Shown here in pieces: positions 51,136 to 59,876 of a stretch of 64,000 nucleotides of DNA. The stretch's first letter is position 1, and each line of letters begins with the position of its first letter. Made by a program: the position numbers and the translations under genes. The DNA is from Pseudomonadota bacterium (GTDB taxonomy: Bacteria > Pseudomonadota > Gammaproteobacteria > Burkholderiales > Burkholderiaceae_F), in the NCBI GenBank assembly GCA_021842465.1, contig JAKBZN010000004.1, positions 1-64,000 of the forward strand, written 5' to 3'. Under the pieces are notes generated by a model, which worked only from the letters and a program-made list of their open reading frames with translations, searched no databases and had not been told where the DNA came from.

Positions 51136-51552
51136 GTGACGGGAAAGACCCCGCCGCCCGGCGGAGACGGCCGGGCGTTGAAGGGCAAGCGCGGGCTGCG
51201 GCGGGCATGGAACGCCATCGGCTACTCGATCGAGGGCCTGCGTTTTGCCTGGCATGGCGAGGATGCGTTCCGCCAGGAATGCATCCTCGCGGTGTTTTTG
51301 GTTCCGGCCGCGGTCCTTCTGCCGGTATCCTTCGTGGAACGGATACTCCTCGTCGCATCGGTGATCCTCGTCCTCATCGTCGAGATCCTGAATTCGGCGG
51401 TTGAAGCCGCCATCGACCGTCAAGGCTATGAAATCAATCCGCTTGCGAAGCGCGCCAAGGATCTCGGCAGTGCCGCGGTGCTGCTGTCCCTGTTGCTGAG
51501 CGGTGGAACCTGGGCCGCGGTCCTGTGGCACCGATTCGGAGGCAAGCTGTGA
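51136..51552 (+). CDS. dgkA: Diacylglycerol kinase
   Basis: DgkA is a small inner-membrane enzyme that phosphorylates diacylglycerol for phospholipid recycling. The 138-residue product has the three expected membrane helices, the catalytic motif [13 protein letters not shown], and [16 protein letters not shown] 51136 gives a basic, Gly-rich lead of about 20 residues. Its stop overlaps the purC ATG (TGATG). Its position between fba and purC is not one I know as a standard neighbour arrangement. Confidence 0.95.
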   Translation: MTGKTPPPGGDGRALKGKRGLRRAWNAIGYSIEGLRFAWHGEDAFRQECILAVFLVPAAVLLPVSFVERILLVASVILVLIVEILNSAVEAAIDRQGYEINPLAKRAKDLGSAAVLLSLLLSGGTWAAVLWHRFGGKL

Positions 51553-52454
51553 TGCATCCCGCCCCCCCAACCCCGATGCTGGAATCGCGCATCCGTTCCC
51601 TGCCGCTGCTCCACCGCGGGAAGGTGCGCGACACCTACGCCGTCGGCGAAGACCGGCTCCTGATCGTCACGACCGACCGCATCTCGGCGTTCGACGTCGT
51701 GATGGACGAACCCATACCGGGCAAGGGCGCCGTACTCAACGCCATGTCGAACTTCTGGTTCGGCCTGCTTGCGGATCTTGGCCCCAACCACCTCATCGAC
51801 GTCCCGCCGGAGAGCGTCGTCCGGCCCGAGGAGCGGGACCAGGTCGCCGGGCGCGCCGTGGTGGCCCGCCGCCTGATTCCGCTGCCGGTCGAAGCGGTCG
51901 TCCGCGGCTATCTGATCGGATCGGGGTGGAAGGATTACTGCGACCGCGGCGCGGTCTGCGGCATCGCCCTGCCGACCGGCCTGCAGCAGGCGCAGCAGCT
52001 CCCCGAGCCGATCTTCACACCCGCGCACAAGGCGCCCGTGGGTGAGCACGACGAAAACATTTCCTTTGCGCAGGTCTGCGAGCGGATCGGCTCGCCGCTG
52101 GCCGAGCGCATGCGCGATTTTTCCCTGCAGTTGTACCGCCACGCCACCGAACATGCGGCGGCGCGGGGAATCATCATCGCCGACACGAAGTTCGAGTTCG
52201 GACTCGATCACGACGGCACCCTGCGGCTGATGGACGAAGTGCTGACGCCCGATTCGTCGCGATTCTGGCCCGCCGACCAGTACCGCACCGGCATTTCGCC
52301 GCCCAGTTTCGACAAGCAGTTCCTGCGTGACTGGCTGGAGACGCAGCCGTGGAACAAGGCGCCGCCGCCGCCGGCGCTGCCGCGGGAAATCGTGGAAAAG
52401 ACCGCGGCGCGCTATCGCGAAGCGCTGGATCGCCTCACGGGGGAACACGCATGA
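51552..52454 (+). CDS. purC: SAICAR synthetase
   Basis: PurC joins aspartate to CAIR to make SAICAR, step eight of IMP synthesis. The 300-residue product has the family start [12 protein letters not shown], the [15 protein letters not shown] loop, [16 protein letters not shown], and the signature [12 protein letters not shown]. The length fits the longer, yeast-like bacterial group. ATG 51552 shares a base with the dgkA stop; the gene ends with an ATGA overlap into purE. Confidence 0.97.
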   Translation: MHPAPPTPMLESRIRSLPLLHRGKVRDTYAVGEDRLLIVTTDRISAFDVVMDEPIPGKGAVLNAMSNFWFGLLADLGPNHLIDVPPESVVRPEERDQVAGRAVVARRLIPLPVEAVVRGYLIGSGWKDYCDRGAVCGIALPTGLQQAQQLPEPIFTPAHKAPVGEHDENISFAQVCERIGSPLAERMRDFSLQLYRHATEHAAARGIIIADTKFEFGLDHDGTLRLMDEVLTPDSSRFWPADQYRTGISPPSFDKQFLRDWLETQPWNKAPPPPALPREIVEKTAARYREALDRLTGEHA

Positions 52455-52957
52455 TGGATCACGCACCGCGCGTCGCACGCGTCGGAGTCGTCATGGGGTC
52501 GCAATCCGACTGGGACACGATGAAGCACGCCTGCGCGCTGCTGGGCGAGTTTGCCGTCCCCTACGAGGCCCGCGTGGTGTCGGCGCACCGCATGCCCGAT
52601 GACCTCTTCGCCTATGCCGAGACGGCGGGTCCACGCGGCTTGCGCGCGATCATCGCCGGCGCGGGCGGCGCCGCCCACCTGCCGGGAATGCTTGCCGCCA
52701 AGACCACGGTTCCCGTGTTGGGGGTGCCGGTCGCCACGCGCCACCTCGGCGGCAAGGACAGCCTGCTGTCGATCGTCCAGATGCCGCGCGGCATCCCCGT
52801 GGCCACCTTCGCCATCGGCGAGGCCGGCGCCGCCAACGCGGCCTTGTTTGCCGTCGCCACCCTGGCGCTCGACGATGCCGATCTCGCTGCGCGCCTGGCG
52901 GCCTTCCGCGCCGCTCAGACGCAGAAGGCGCGGGACATGACGCTGCCGCCGGAGTAG
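52451..52957 (+). CDS. purE: N5-carboxyaminoimidazole ribonucleotide mutase
   Basis: PurE converts N5-CAIR to CAIR. The 168-residue product has the class I PurE motifs [26 protein letters not shown] and [18 protein letters not shown], with the catalytic His. Two ATGs (52451 and 52454) are tandem, the first overlapping the purC stop. The stop overlaps the purK GTG by one base. The tight overlap means PurC, PurE and PurK are made from one message. Confidence 0.97.
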   Translation: MMDHAPRVARVGVVMGSQSDWDTMKHACALLGEFAVPYEARVVSAHRMPDDLFAYAETAGPRGLRAIIAGAGGAAHLPGMLAAKTTVPVLGVPVATRHLGGKDSLLSIVQMPRGIPVATFAIGEAGAANAALFAVATLALDDADLAARLAAFRAAQTQKARDMTLPPE

Positions 52958-54180
52958 TGGGCGTGGCCGGTTCGCATTCCCCACTCGATCCGGCGGGGCG
53001 GGAGGACCGTGCGGGGGGCAAGGCGCAGCACTGCCCCCCCGGTTCCTGGCTCGGCGTGATGGGCGGCGGCCAGTTGGGCCGCATGTTCTGCATGGCGGCG
53101 CAGGCCATGGGGTATCGCGTCTGCGTGCTCGACCCCATCCCGGACGGCCCGGCGGGATCGGTCGCCGACCGCCAGATCGTGGCCGCGTACGACGATCCCG
53201 AGGCGCTGGATGCGCTGGCATCGCTGTGCGCCGCGGTGACCACGGAATTCGAGAACGTTCCCGCCCAAAGCCTGGAGCGCCTCGCGCTGCGCTGCGTCGT
53301 GCGTCCCGCCGCGTCGGCGGTGTCGGCCGCGCAGGACCGGATCGCGGAAAAGACGTTCCTGCGATCCTGCGGCGTTCCGGTGGGACCCTATGCGGCGGTC
53401 GCCACCGCCGCGGAGGGCGCGGCGGTGGCCCCGGAGTTGTTTCCGGCGATCTGCAAGACCGCCCGGATGGGTTACGACGGCAAGGGACAGATCACCGTTC
53501 CCGCGCCGCGGGATCTGCCGCAGGCGTGGCAGGCGTTGGGCGGCGTGCCCTGCGTGGTCGAGCAGCGGATCGACCTCCGGCGCGAACTTTCCGTCGTCCT
53601 GGCGCGTGGCCACGACGGCGCCGTCGCGGTTTTCGCGGTCCAGGAAAACGAACATCGCCACGGCATCCTCGCGGTGTCGATCTCACCGGCGCGCATCCCG
53701 CCCGAAACCGCCGAGCGCGCTCGCGAGATCGCCATCCAGGTCGCCCAGGGACTGCAGTACACCGGCGTGCTGTGCGTCGAACTCTTCGAGCGCACGGACG
53801 GCGCCCTGCTCGTCAACGAAATCGCGCCGCGCCCGCACAACAGCGGCCATGCCACCATCGATGCCTGCATCAACAGCCAGTTCGACCAGCAGGTGCGCGC
53901 CCTGGCCGGCTTGCCCTTGGGCGACCCGACGGCGATGCGCCCGTCGGTGATGTGCAACCTGCTCGGAGACGTCTGGTTCGGCTCGGACGGCGCTCCGCGC
54001 ACGCCGCCGTTCGATGCCGTGCTGGCGATTCCCGGCGCGCGCCTGCATCTCTACGGCAAGACCGAAGCGCGCCCCGGCCGCAAGATGGGCCACGTCACGG
54101 TGCTGGGCGCAAGCGTCGACGAGGCCCTCGCCCGCGCGCGCCTGGTGGCGGCGATCCTCGGCCTGGAAACGCCACGTTGA
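52957..54180 (+). CDS. purK: N5-carboxyaminoimidazole ribonucleotide synthase
   Basis: PurK uses ATP and bicarbonate to convert AIR to N5-CAIR for PurE. The 407-residue product has the preATP-grasp LGVMGGGQLGRMF, the ATP-grasp segments CKTARMGYDGKGQ and NEIAPRPHNSGHAT, and a complete C-terminal hybrid domain. About 30 extra residues (MGVAGSHSP to CPPGSW) precede the usual N-terminus, so GTG 52957 may be too early, though no better start with a ribosome-binding site is evident. It overlaps the next gene by TTGA. Confidence 0.96.
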   Translation: MGVAGSHSPLDPAGREDRAGGKAQHCPPGSWLGVMGGGQLGRMFCMAAQAMGYRVCVLDPIPDGPAGSVADRQIVAAYDDPEALDALASLCAAVTTEFENVPAQSLERLALRCVVRPAASAVSAAQDRIAEKTFLRSCGVPVGPYAAVATAAEGAAVAPELFPAICKTARMGYDGKGQITVPAPRDLPQAWQALGGVPCVVEQRIDLRRELSVVLARGHDGAVAVFAVQENEHRHGILAVSISPARIPPETAERAREIAIQVAQGLQYTGVLCVELFERTDGALLVNEIAPRPHNSGHATIDACINSQFDQQVRALAGLPLGDPTAMRPSVMCNLLGDVWFGSDGAPRTPPFDAVLAIPGARLHLYGKTEARPGRKMGHVTVLGASVDEALARARLVAAILGLETPR

Positions 54181-55259
54181 TCGGATTGCCCGGCGTGCAG
54201 GGCACCTTGGACGAACCGGTCGTCGTCGACGGCGCGCAGATCGCGCGCGCAGTCGATGCCTTGCTGCACGGCGGCCTGGTCGCGTTCCCGACCGAAACGG
54301 TCTACGGCTTGGGCGCCGATGCCGCCCAAGCCGATGCCGTGGCCCGGATCTTCGACGTCAAGGGCCGACCCCGCGGCCATCCTTTGATCATCCACGTCGC
54401 CGGCATCGCCGCGGCCCAGTCTTGGGCGCGCGAGGTTCCGCCGCATGCGCGTGCGCTCATGGAGCGGTTTTGGCCCGGTCCCCTCACGCTGATCCTGCCG
54501 CGCTCCGCGCGGGCTTCGGATGCGGTCACGGGGGGGCAGGACAGCGTCGGCCTGCGGGTGCCCGCGAACCCCTGGGCCTTGGCGCTGATCCACGGCCTGT
54601 GCGCGGGCAGGAACGATCCGGCGGCGGCGATCGCCGCGCCCAGCGCCAACCGCTTCGGCCGGATCAGTCCCACCCGGGCCGCGCACGTTCGCGCCGACCT
54701 CGGCGAAAAGCCCGCGGGCGCCGTCGACGTCATTCTCGATGGCGGCGCCAGCACCGTCGGCATCGAATCGACGATCGTCGATTGCACGGGCGCTGCGCTG
54801 CGCGTGCTGCGCCCCGGGTTCATCCGGCCCGACGAAATCGCCGCCGCCGTCGCGTCGACCGGCGTCGCGGTCGCCGTGGCCGCCGATGACGAGGAGGCAC
54901 CCCGCGCCTCCGGCCGCCTGAAAGGCCATTACGCCCCGCGCAAGCCGCTCGAACTCGTCGCCCCGGCCGATCTCGGCACCCGCATTGCCGCGCTGCGCCC
55001 GGCCCGCCTCGCCGTGCTGGGGCCCGCAGCGGCCATTGCCGGCGCCGACTCCGCGTTCGCGTCGGACCTGGCTTGGCGCGGGGCGGCACCGGACGATGCC
55101 GATGCCTATGCGCGCGCGTTGTACGACCATCTCCGGGCGATGGACGCCAGCGGTGCCGACCGCCTGCTCGTCGCCGTGCCGCCCGCCGGCGCGCAATGGG
55201 ATGCGATCCATGATCGGTTGCGCCGCGCGCAAGCCGGCAGCGACGCGGGCGCGGACTGA
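54177..55259 (+). CDS. Sua5-type L-threonylcarbamoyladenylate synthase
   Basis: This enzyme makes threonylcarbamoyl-AMP, the precursor of the t6A modification at position 37 of ANN-decoding tRNAs. The 360-residue product has the YrdC domain (about 20-215; LVAFPTETVYGLGADA, KGRPRGHPLIIHV, SANRFGRISPT, STVGIESTIVD) and the extra C-terminal Sua5 domain, so it is Sua5 and not the short TsaC form. TTG 54177 overlaps the purK stop; GTG 54195 is an alternative. The coupling to purine genes is a positional link; tRNA modification and purine synthesis are not directly related. Confidence 0.93.
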   Translation: MIGLPGVQGTLDEPVVVDGAQIARAVDALLHGGLVAFPTETVYGLGADAAQADAVARIFDVKGRPRGHPLIIHVAGIAAAQSWAREVPPHARALMERFWPGPLTLILPRSARASDAVTGGQDSVGLRVPANPWALALIHGLCAGRNDPAAAIAAPSANRFGRISPTRAAHVRADLGEKPAGAVDVILDGGASTVGIESTIVDCTGAALRVLRPGFIRPDEIAAAVASTGVAVAVAADDEEAPRASGRLKGHYAPRKPLELVAPADLGTRIAALRPARLAVLGPAAAIAGADSAFASDLAWRGAAPDDADAYARALYDHLRAMDASGADRLLVAVPPAGAQWDAIHDRLRRAQAGSDAGAD

Positions 55260-55276
55260 CCGGGAGGCCGCGCGAT

Positions 55277-55861
55277 TCAGATCGGCGTGCGGGTCAGCGC
55301 GTTGCGCAGCGCCAGACCGCCGAGGATCACGAAGAGCAGACAGGCGACGGCATGCACGGCCTTCGCGGGCAGCCGGTCCGCGAACCGATGCCCGAGGTAA
55401 ACGACCGGCACGTTGGCGAGCAGCATGCCGAGGGTCGTTCCCCCGACGACGGCAAGCAGGGCATGGAAGCGCGCTGCGAGGGCGATCGTCGCAACCTGCG
55501 TCTTGTCCCCCATTTCGGCGAGAAAGAATGCGATGGCGGTCGTGCCGAAGATGCCGAAGCCGTTCCTGGGCATCGCGACCTCATCTTCCTCGAGCCGGTC
55601 CGGCACGAGAATCCACCCGGCCATGAAGAGGAAGGACGCGACGATGGCCCAATTCAGGACGGCCGGGTTCAATACCCGGGACAGCCAGAGGCCGATCGCC
55701 CCCGCTCCCGTGTGATTGGCGAGGGTTGCCGCGAACACGCCCAGGATGACCGGAATCGGCTTGCGGTAGCGCGCCGCCAGGATCAGCGAAAGCAGTTGGG
55801 TCTTGTCGCCGATTTCTGCCAGGGCGACGACGCTGGTCGAGACAAGAAATGCCTGCAACAA
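55277..55861 (-). CDS. GDT1/UPF0016 family manganese exporter
   Basis: The 194-residue product has six membrane helices and the duplicated family signature ExGDKTQ: ALAEIGDKTQLLSL near the start and FLAEMGDKTQVATI in the second half. Characterised bacterial members (such as MneA) export Mn2+. The reading frame opens at a TTG at 55882, but GGAGG at 55868-55872 is correctly placed for TTG 55861 (six bases) or TTG 55858 (nine bases), so I place the start there. It follows the yqjK-like gene by 49 bases. No manganese (yybP-ykoY) riboswitch is visible. Confidence 0.9.
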   Translation of the reverse strand: MLQAFLVSTSVVALAEIGDKTQLLSLILAARYRKPIPVILGVFAATLANHTGAGAIGLWLSRVLNPAVLNWAIVASFLFMAGWILVPDRLEEDEVAMPRNGFGIFGTTAIAFFLAEMGDKTQVATIALAARFHALLAVVGGTTLGMLLANVPVVYLGHRFADRLPAKAVHAVACLLFVILGGLALRNALTRTPI

Positions 55862-55910
55862 GAAATTCCTCCGAGGCGCCAACGAAGCCGATGAACGGGC
55901 CGCATCGGAG

Positions 55911-56144
55911 TCATTGCTCGCGGCGTCGTGCGTGGCGCCAGCCTTTGATCAGGACCTTGGCCACTCCGGTCAGCAATGCGCCGCGCATCGTGTGCCGGGA
56001 CAGTTGATGAATCGCGAAGTCCAGCATCGCCCGCTCCGGATGCGCCTCCAAGCGGTCGAGCCGCGTTTCGATATTGGCGCGTTGCAGCCGGGCCGAGAGA
56101 GCCAGCACCTCGCGACGCCGTTCCAGCAGTTCAAGCTTGTTCAT
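55911..56144 (-). CDS. YqjK-like small protein
   Basis: The 77-residue basic product (MNKLELLERRREVLALSAR...) is mostly helical and ends in a short hydrophobic and basic segment (GVAKVLIKGWRHARRREQ). It occupies the YqjK position in a yqjD-yqjE-yqjK trio and resembles that family in size and composition. It overlaps the end of the yqjE-like gene by 14 bases. A GTG at 56147 directly before the ATG could also be used. Function unknown. Confidence 0.7.
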   Translation of the reverse strand: MNKLELLERRREVLALSARLQRANIETRLDRLEAHPERAMLDFAIHQLSRHTMRGALLTGVAKVLIKGWRHARRREQ

Positions 56145-56529
56145 CACGGTGCTTCTTGTCCAGCGCCTGCTCGTCGTCCTTGAGAATGGCGAGCGTCGTG
56201 TGCAGAAACGGCTTGCGCGCTCCGGTATCCGATCGCAGCCACCACAACGCCCCGGCGCCGCAAAGCAGGAAGGAAAGGGAAAAGAATCCCAGGAGGAACC
56301 GGCGCAGGTCCGCCGGCACCACCAGCACGACCCAGACCGCCCCCAGCAGCAGACCCAGCAGCAGGAGGTTCAGCGCCATCCCGGCGATCAGCAGGTCGCG
56401 GACCGCGCGGGTGCCCGATTCCTGGACCTCGACCGCGAGGAGTTCCATCCGGGTCCGTATCGCCCGGATGGAGGTTGCCGCAAGGCCCCGCGCACGGCCC
56501 ACCAGCCTGCCCGCCGGATCACCCGCCAT
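56131..56529 (-). CDS. YqjE/DUF1469 (holin-like) membrane protein
   Basis: The 132-residue product has two closely spaced membrane helices (around LNLLLLGLLLGAVWVVLVV and FFSLSFLLCGAGALWWL) after an amphipathic N-terminal part (RTRMELLAVEVQESGTR). This is the YqjE/DUF1469 family, sometimes labelled phage holin superfamily III, although chromosomal copies are not prophage genes. It lies 10 bases after the yqjD-like gene and overlaps the yqjK-like gene, so the three form an operon probably connected with membrane stress, by analogy to E. coli yqjDE. Confidence 0.82.
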   Translation of the reverse strand: MAGDPAGRLVGRARGLAATSIRAIRTRMELLAVEVQESGTRAVRDLLIAGMALNLLLLGLLLGAVWVVLVVPADLRRFLLGFFSLSFLLCGAGALWWLRSDTGARKPFLHTTLAILKDDEQALDKKHRDEQA

Positions 56530-56539
56530 CGCGGGCGCT

Positions 56540-56866
56540 CTAGCGGCGGCCGATCAGATAGCCGAGCAGGCCGCCGATCACCGCGCTGACCCCGACCGCC
56601 TGCCATGGGTTCTGGTGAACGTATTCGTCCGTTGCACTGGCCGCCGCCTTCGCGTTGCCGACGGCGCTGGCCTGGAATTCGTTCAGCCGCCCTCGCGCCT
56701 GGTTCAGCGATTCCTGCACGCGGGTTTTCATTTCCTTGATCTTGACGTCCCCGTCGCTGCCCAGTGCTGCAAGCAGTTCCTCGGCATCCGCGACGACATT
56801 GCGGAAGTCCTGCGCAAGGGCTTCGGCGGCTTTCGCCGAACCTTGTGTGCCGGCATCGATGGCCAT
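56540..56866 (-). CDS. YqjD/ElaB/DUF883 family membrane-anchored protein
   Basis: The 108-residue product has a long charged helix and a single C-terminal membrane segment ending YLIGRR, the layout of the YqjD/ElaB family. In E. coli these proteins tether ribosomes to the inner membrane in stationary phase and affect stress tolerance. ATG 56866 is chosen because GGAG lies six bases upstream; ATG 56878 is possible. The divergent gap to uup (227 bases) should contain its promoter. Confidence 0.88.
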   Translation of the reverse strand: MAIDAGTQGSAKAAEALAQDFRNVVADAEELLAALGSDGDVKIKEMKTRVQESLNQARGRLNEFQASAVGNAKAAASATDEYVHQNPWQAVGVSAVIGGLLGYLIGRR

Positions 56867-57093
56867 GGTGATCTCCATTTGTTCCAGTTCAACCGCTGTT
56901 CCGCACCAGGGAACGTCGTCCCGCGAAGATCGTACCGTCGCAGCGGGAGGCGCCATCCCGAGACTGCCCGCTCAAAAGATACTTCCTGCGGTGGGTGGGC
57001 GCAAGGTCCGGTCGTCAAACCTTCGATTCGGACGCGGCGGATCCCCGCCGCGCCCAATCGACGTACGGGATCGCCGCCCTGCTACAGTACGGC

Positions 57094-58959
57094 ATGACCC
57101 TGCTGACCCTGCTGGAGGGCGAACTCGCCTTCGGCATGACTCCCTTGCTGGACCGCGCGCACTTTGCCTTGCAGGAGGGCGAGCGGGTCGGACTGATCGG
57201 CCGCAACGGCACCGGCAAGTCCTCCCTTCTGGCGGCGTTCGATGGCCGCATTGCCCTCGATGACGGCGAGGTGCGCCGGCGCGAAGGCTTGCGCGTGGTG
57301 TACGTCGAGCAGGAGCCCGTGCTGCCCGAGGCACCGACGTTCCTGGAAGCCCTGGCGCAGCGCGCCGGCTGGGATGCCATGCAGGACGAACGCGAAGGGT
57401 GGCGATTGCGCGCGCGCCTGACCGAGGCGCTGCATCGGTTCGGCCTCGACGAAAACGCCGATCCGGCGCGAGCCTCGGGCGGCGAACGCAAGCGTGCCGC
57501 GCTGGCGCTGGCCTTCGCGCTCGAACCCGAGTTGCTGATGCTCGACGAGCCGACCAACCATCTGGACGTGGGCGCGATCGAGCAGCTCGAAGACTTTCTC
57601 ATCGAAGAACAGCGGGCAAGCCGAGCGGCCATCGTCATCACCCATGACCGGCGCTTCCTCGATCGCGTCGCCACGCGCATCGTCGAACTCGATCGCGGCC
57701 AGCTGCGTTCGTTTCCGGGAAACTTCTCCGCCTATGAGGAACGCAAGGCCGAACAACTTGCGGCCGAAGACGTCGCGCGGCGCAAGTTCGACCGATTCTG
57801 GGCGCAGGAAGAAGTGTGGATCCGCAAAGGCGTCGAGGCTCGCCGCACGCGCAACGAGGGCCGTGTGCGGCGTCTGGAACATCTGCGAGCCGAACGTAGT
57901 GAGCGGCGCGAGCGGTTGGGCTCGGTGCGCCTGCAGATCGATGCCGGCAACCGTTCGGGCAAGCTGGTGGCCGAGCTGGAACGGGCCGGCAAGGATTTCG
58001 ACGGCCGACGGATCGTCGACGACCTGACCCTGCGCGTACTGCGCGGCGACCGCCTGGCGCTCGTCGGCCCCAACGGCGCCGGCAAGAGCACCTTGATCCA
58101 GATGCTGCTGGGAAGACTGCCGCCCGACCGCGGCTCGGTGCGCCTTGGCACCCAGCTGGAGATCGCCTATTTCGATCAGCTGCGCGAGCAACTCGATCCC
58201 GAACGCACGGTGGTCGAGACCATTTCGCCGGGATCGGAGTGGATCGAGATCGGCGCCACGCGCAAGCACGTCATGAGTTACCTGGGCGACTTCCTGTTCT
58301 CGCCGCGCCGCGCCGATGCGCCGGTCCGAACGCTCTCCGGCGGGGAGCGCAATCGCCTGCTGCTGGCGCGCCTGTTCGCGCGGCCCGCCAATCTGCTGGT
58401 GCTCGACGAGCCCACCAACGATCTGGACATGGAATCGCTGGAGTTGCTCGAGTCCACCCTGGCGGACTATCCCGGGACGCTGCTGTTCGTATCCCACGAT
58501 CGCGCGTTCGTGGACAACGTCGCCACCCAGACCCTGGTGGCGATCGGCGACGGCACCTGGCGGGAATTCCCCGGCGGATATTCGGATGCCGCCGCGCAAG
58601 GGGCGTTCCGCCAGTCCGTGACGCCCGACGCCGGTGCCGCGCGTGCCCCGGGCCGGCCGACCAAGCCCGCGCGGCCGGCCCGGCGGGAGCCGCAGGAAAA
58701 GCTGAGCTTCAAGGAGCAGCGGGAACTGGAGGCGGCGCCGGGCAAGATCGAAGCCCTGGAAGCGGAACTGGCCCAGATCCACGCGCGCAGCGCCGACCCG
58801 GAATACTATCGGGCCGGTGCCGAACAGATGCGCGCCGACCGCGAACGCTGCGAGCAGATCGACCGCGAACTCGCGCAGTGGTTCGAGCGCTGGTCCGACC
58901 TGGAGGCCCGCGCGCAGCGCGCGGCCACCGCCGGTTCCGACGCCGGAACCGGTGCTTGA
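57094..58959 (+). CDS. uup: ABC-F ATPase Uup
   Basis: Uup is a soluble ABC-F protein that acts on the ribosome and affects transposon excision and recombination intermediates. The 621-residue product has two ABC domains: Walker A GRNGTGKSS, signature ASGGERKRAALA and Walker B LLMLDEPTNHLD in the first; GPNGAGKST, LSGGERNRLLLARLF and LLVLDEPTNDLD in the second. The inter-domain arm (about 215-285) is rich in Arg. The C-terminus (about 550-610) is the coiled-coil DNA-binding domain typical of Uup. No membrane domain is present, so it is not a transporter. Confidence 0.94.
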   Translation: MTLLTLLEGELAFGMTPLLDRAHFALQEGERVGLIGRNGTGKSSLLAAFDGRIALDDGEVRRREGLRVVYVEQEPVLPEAPTFLEALAQRAGWDAMQDEREGWRLRARLTEALHRFGLDENADPARASGGERKRAALALAFALEPELLMLDEPTNHLDVGAIEQLEDFLIEEQRASRAAIVITHDRRFLDRVATRIVELDRGQLRSFPGNFSAYEERKAEQLAAEDVARRKFDRFWAQEEVWIRKGVEARRTRNEGRVRRLEHLRAERSERRERLGSVRLQIDAGNRSGKLVAELERAGKDFDGRRIVDDLTLRVLRGDRLALVGPNGAGKSTLIQMLLGRLPPDRGSVRLGTQLEIAYFDQLREQLDPERTVVETISPGSEWIEIGATRKHVMSYLGDFLFSPRRADAPVRTLSGGERNRLLLARLFARPANLLVLDEPTNDLDMESLELLESTLADYPGTLLFVSHDRAFVDNVATQTLVAIGDGTWREFPGGYSDAAAQGAFRQSVTPDAGAARAPGRPTKPARPARREPQEKLSFKEQRELEAAPGKIEALEAELAQIHARSADPEYYRAGAEQMRADRERCEQIDRELAQWFERWSDLEARAQRAATAGSDAGTGA

Positions 58960-58994
58960 CCCGGCGAGGATCTGGCGGGGCGACGCAGGCCAAA

Positions 58995-59012
58995 CGGCGC
59001 ATCGTTGCGCCG
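58995..59012. terminator. Hairpin between convergent uup and tusE-like genes
   Basis: CGGCGC (58995-59000) pairs with GCGCCG (59007-59012) around ATCGTT, flanked by further partial pairing (GCGGGGCG with CGCCCCG). There is no T-tract. It may help end one or both convergent transcripts. Confidence 0.35.
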
Positions 59013-59031
59013 CCCCGTCACTACCAGACGA

Positions 59032-59403
59032 TCAGGAAACGCTGCCGAAGCTCGGGTCCGTCGCAAGATACGGGGCCTTGAGGCCGGCCAGGCGACAGCC
59101 CTGCGCGATGGGACCGCCGGGGAAGATCCGGTACAGCATCCGGATCCCGCCGTCGGCGTGGAACTGCTCGTCGAGCGCGTCGTGCAGTTCGCGCATGTTG
59201 ACGATGGACTGATCCTCGTGCCGGGCGAAATAGGATTGCAGGCTCCGGATCGCTTTCCAGTGGTCGTCGGTGAGCGCCAGTCCTTCGGCGCTGGCCAGTG
59301 CCTCCGCCTGGCTGGGCGACCAGTCGAACGGCGCATGCGGGAACGCCGCGGCGATATCGCGATCCCGGGTTGCGCCCATGATCTCTGCAGTGGTGGGCAT
59401 CAT
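59032..59403 (-). CDS. DsrC/TusE-family sulfur-relay-like protein lacking the C-terminal cysteine
   Basis: The 123-residue product belongs to the DsrC/TusE/DsvC family by overall sequence (FDWSPSQAEALASAEGLALT, DDHWKAIRSLQSYF) and the C-terminal GGPIAQGCRLAGL. In the family, the C-terminal arm carries CysB in the QGC motif and, 11 residues later, CysA near the end. Here Cys103 (QGC) is present, but the CysA position is alanine and the tail ends YLATDPSFGSVS. TusE function depends on CysA, so this is unlikely to be a true TusE. ATG 59403 is fixed by AGGAGG seven bases upstream. No other dsr or tus gene is near. Confidence 0.85.
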   Translation of the reverse strand: MMPTTAEIMGATRDRDIAAAFPHAPFDWSPSQAEALASAEGLALTDDHWKAIRSLQSYFARHEDQSIVNMRELHDALDEQFHADGGIRMLYRIFPGGPIAQGCRLAGLKAPYLATDPSFGSVS

Positions 59404-59486
59404 GTTCAATCCTCCTTCGGTCGGGCGGGACGAAGCATGCTTCGGCAGGTATAGGCCGCACCGCCTGTGCCGTCAAGATGCCGGGA

Positions 59487-59876
59487 TCAAGACCATGGTG
59501 GCACCGCCGGATTTCCGCGGTGCTTCGGCGCGCCGGCGCCCTGCTGGGGATGGAAATCGCCTTGTCGGAAAGCGTGCCGGAGGCGCATCGCGTCGATCCG
59601 GATTTGCCGGGAAATGTTTTGCGGGAACCGTGGATTCAATTCCCCCAAGGCCATGGCCACCAGTACCGCGACGAGGATCGCTTGCAGCACGAACAAAACG
59701 GTAATGCCGCACAACTCCACGGCAACCCGGAACGGTCGCCCGGACCGGAGCAGTCTCGTCCAACGGACATAAATCCGGAATGCCGGCTTGCGCAATGCCG
59801 CGATTTCGCCGATCCCAAGAAACAGCGACAGCACGATTCCGGCCATCACGGCGACGTACAGTTCCGGTTGTCCCAT
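59487..59876 (-). CDS. Hypothetical two-helix membrane protein
   Basis: I do not recognise this 129-residue product. It has two convincing membrane helices (LYVAVMAGIVLSLFLGIGEI at about 6-25 and VLFVLQAILVAVLVAMAL at about 61-78) joined by a basic loop, and a basic His/Arg-rich tail. Codon use looks like that of real genes here. ATG 59876 is preceded by only a weak GGGTGGG. It lies 83 bases upstream of the DsrC-like gene on the same strand, so the two may be co-transcribed. Confidence 0.55.
   Translation of the reverse strand: MGQPELYVAVMAGIVLSLFLGIGEIAALRKPAFRIYVRWTRLLRSGRPFRVAVELCGITVLFVLQAILVAVLVAMALGELNPRFPQNISRQIRIDAMRLRHAFRQGDFHPQQGAGAPKHRGNPAVPPWS

Noticed and set aside
55862-55910. 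Manganese riboswitch (yybP-ykoY) before the GDT1-type exporter.
   Set aside because: The gap to the upstream gene is only 49 bases, too short for the element, and no matching motif is seen.
56131-56529. Phage holin and prophage remnant.
   Set aside because: The protein matches the chromosomal YqjE/DUF1469 family and sits in the yqjD-yqjE-yqjK order; no other phage genes are near.
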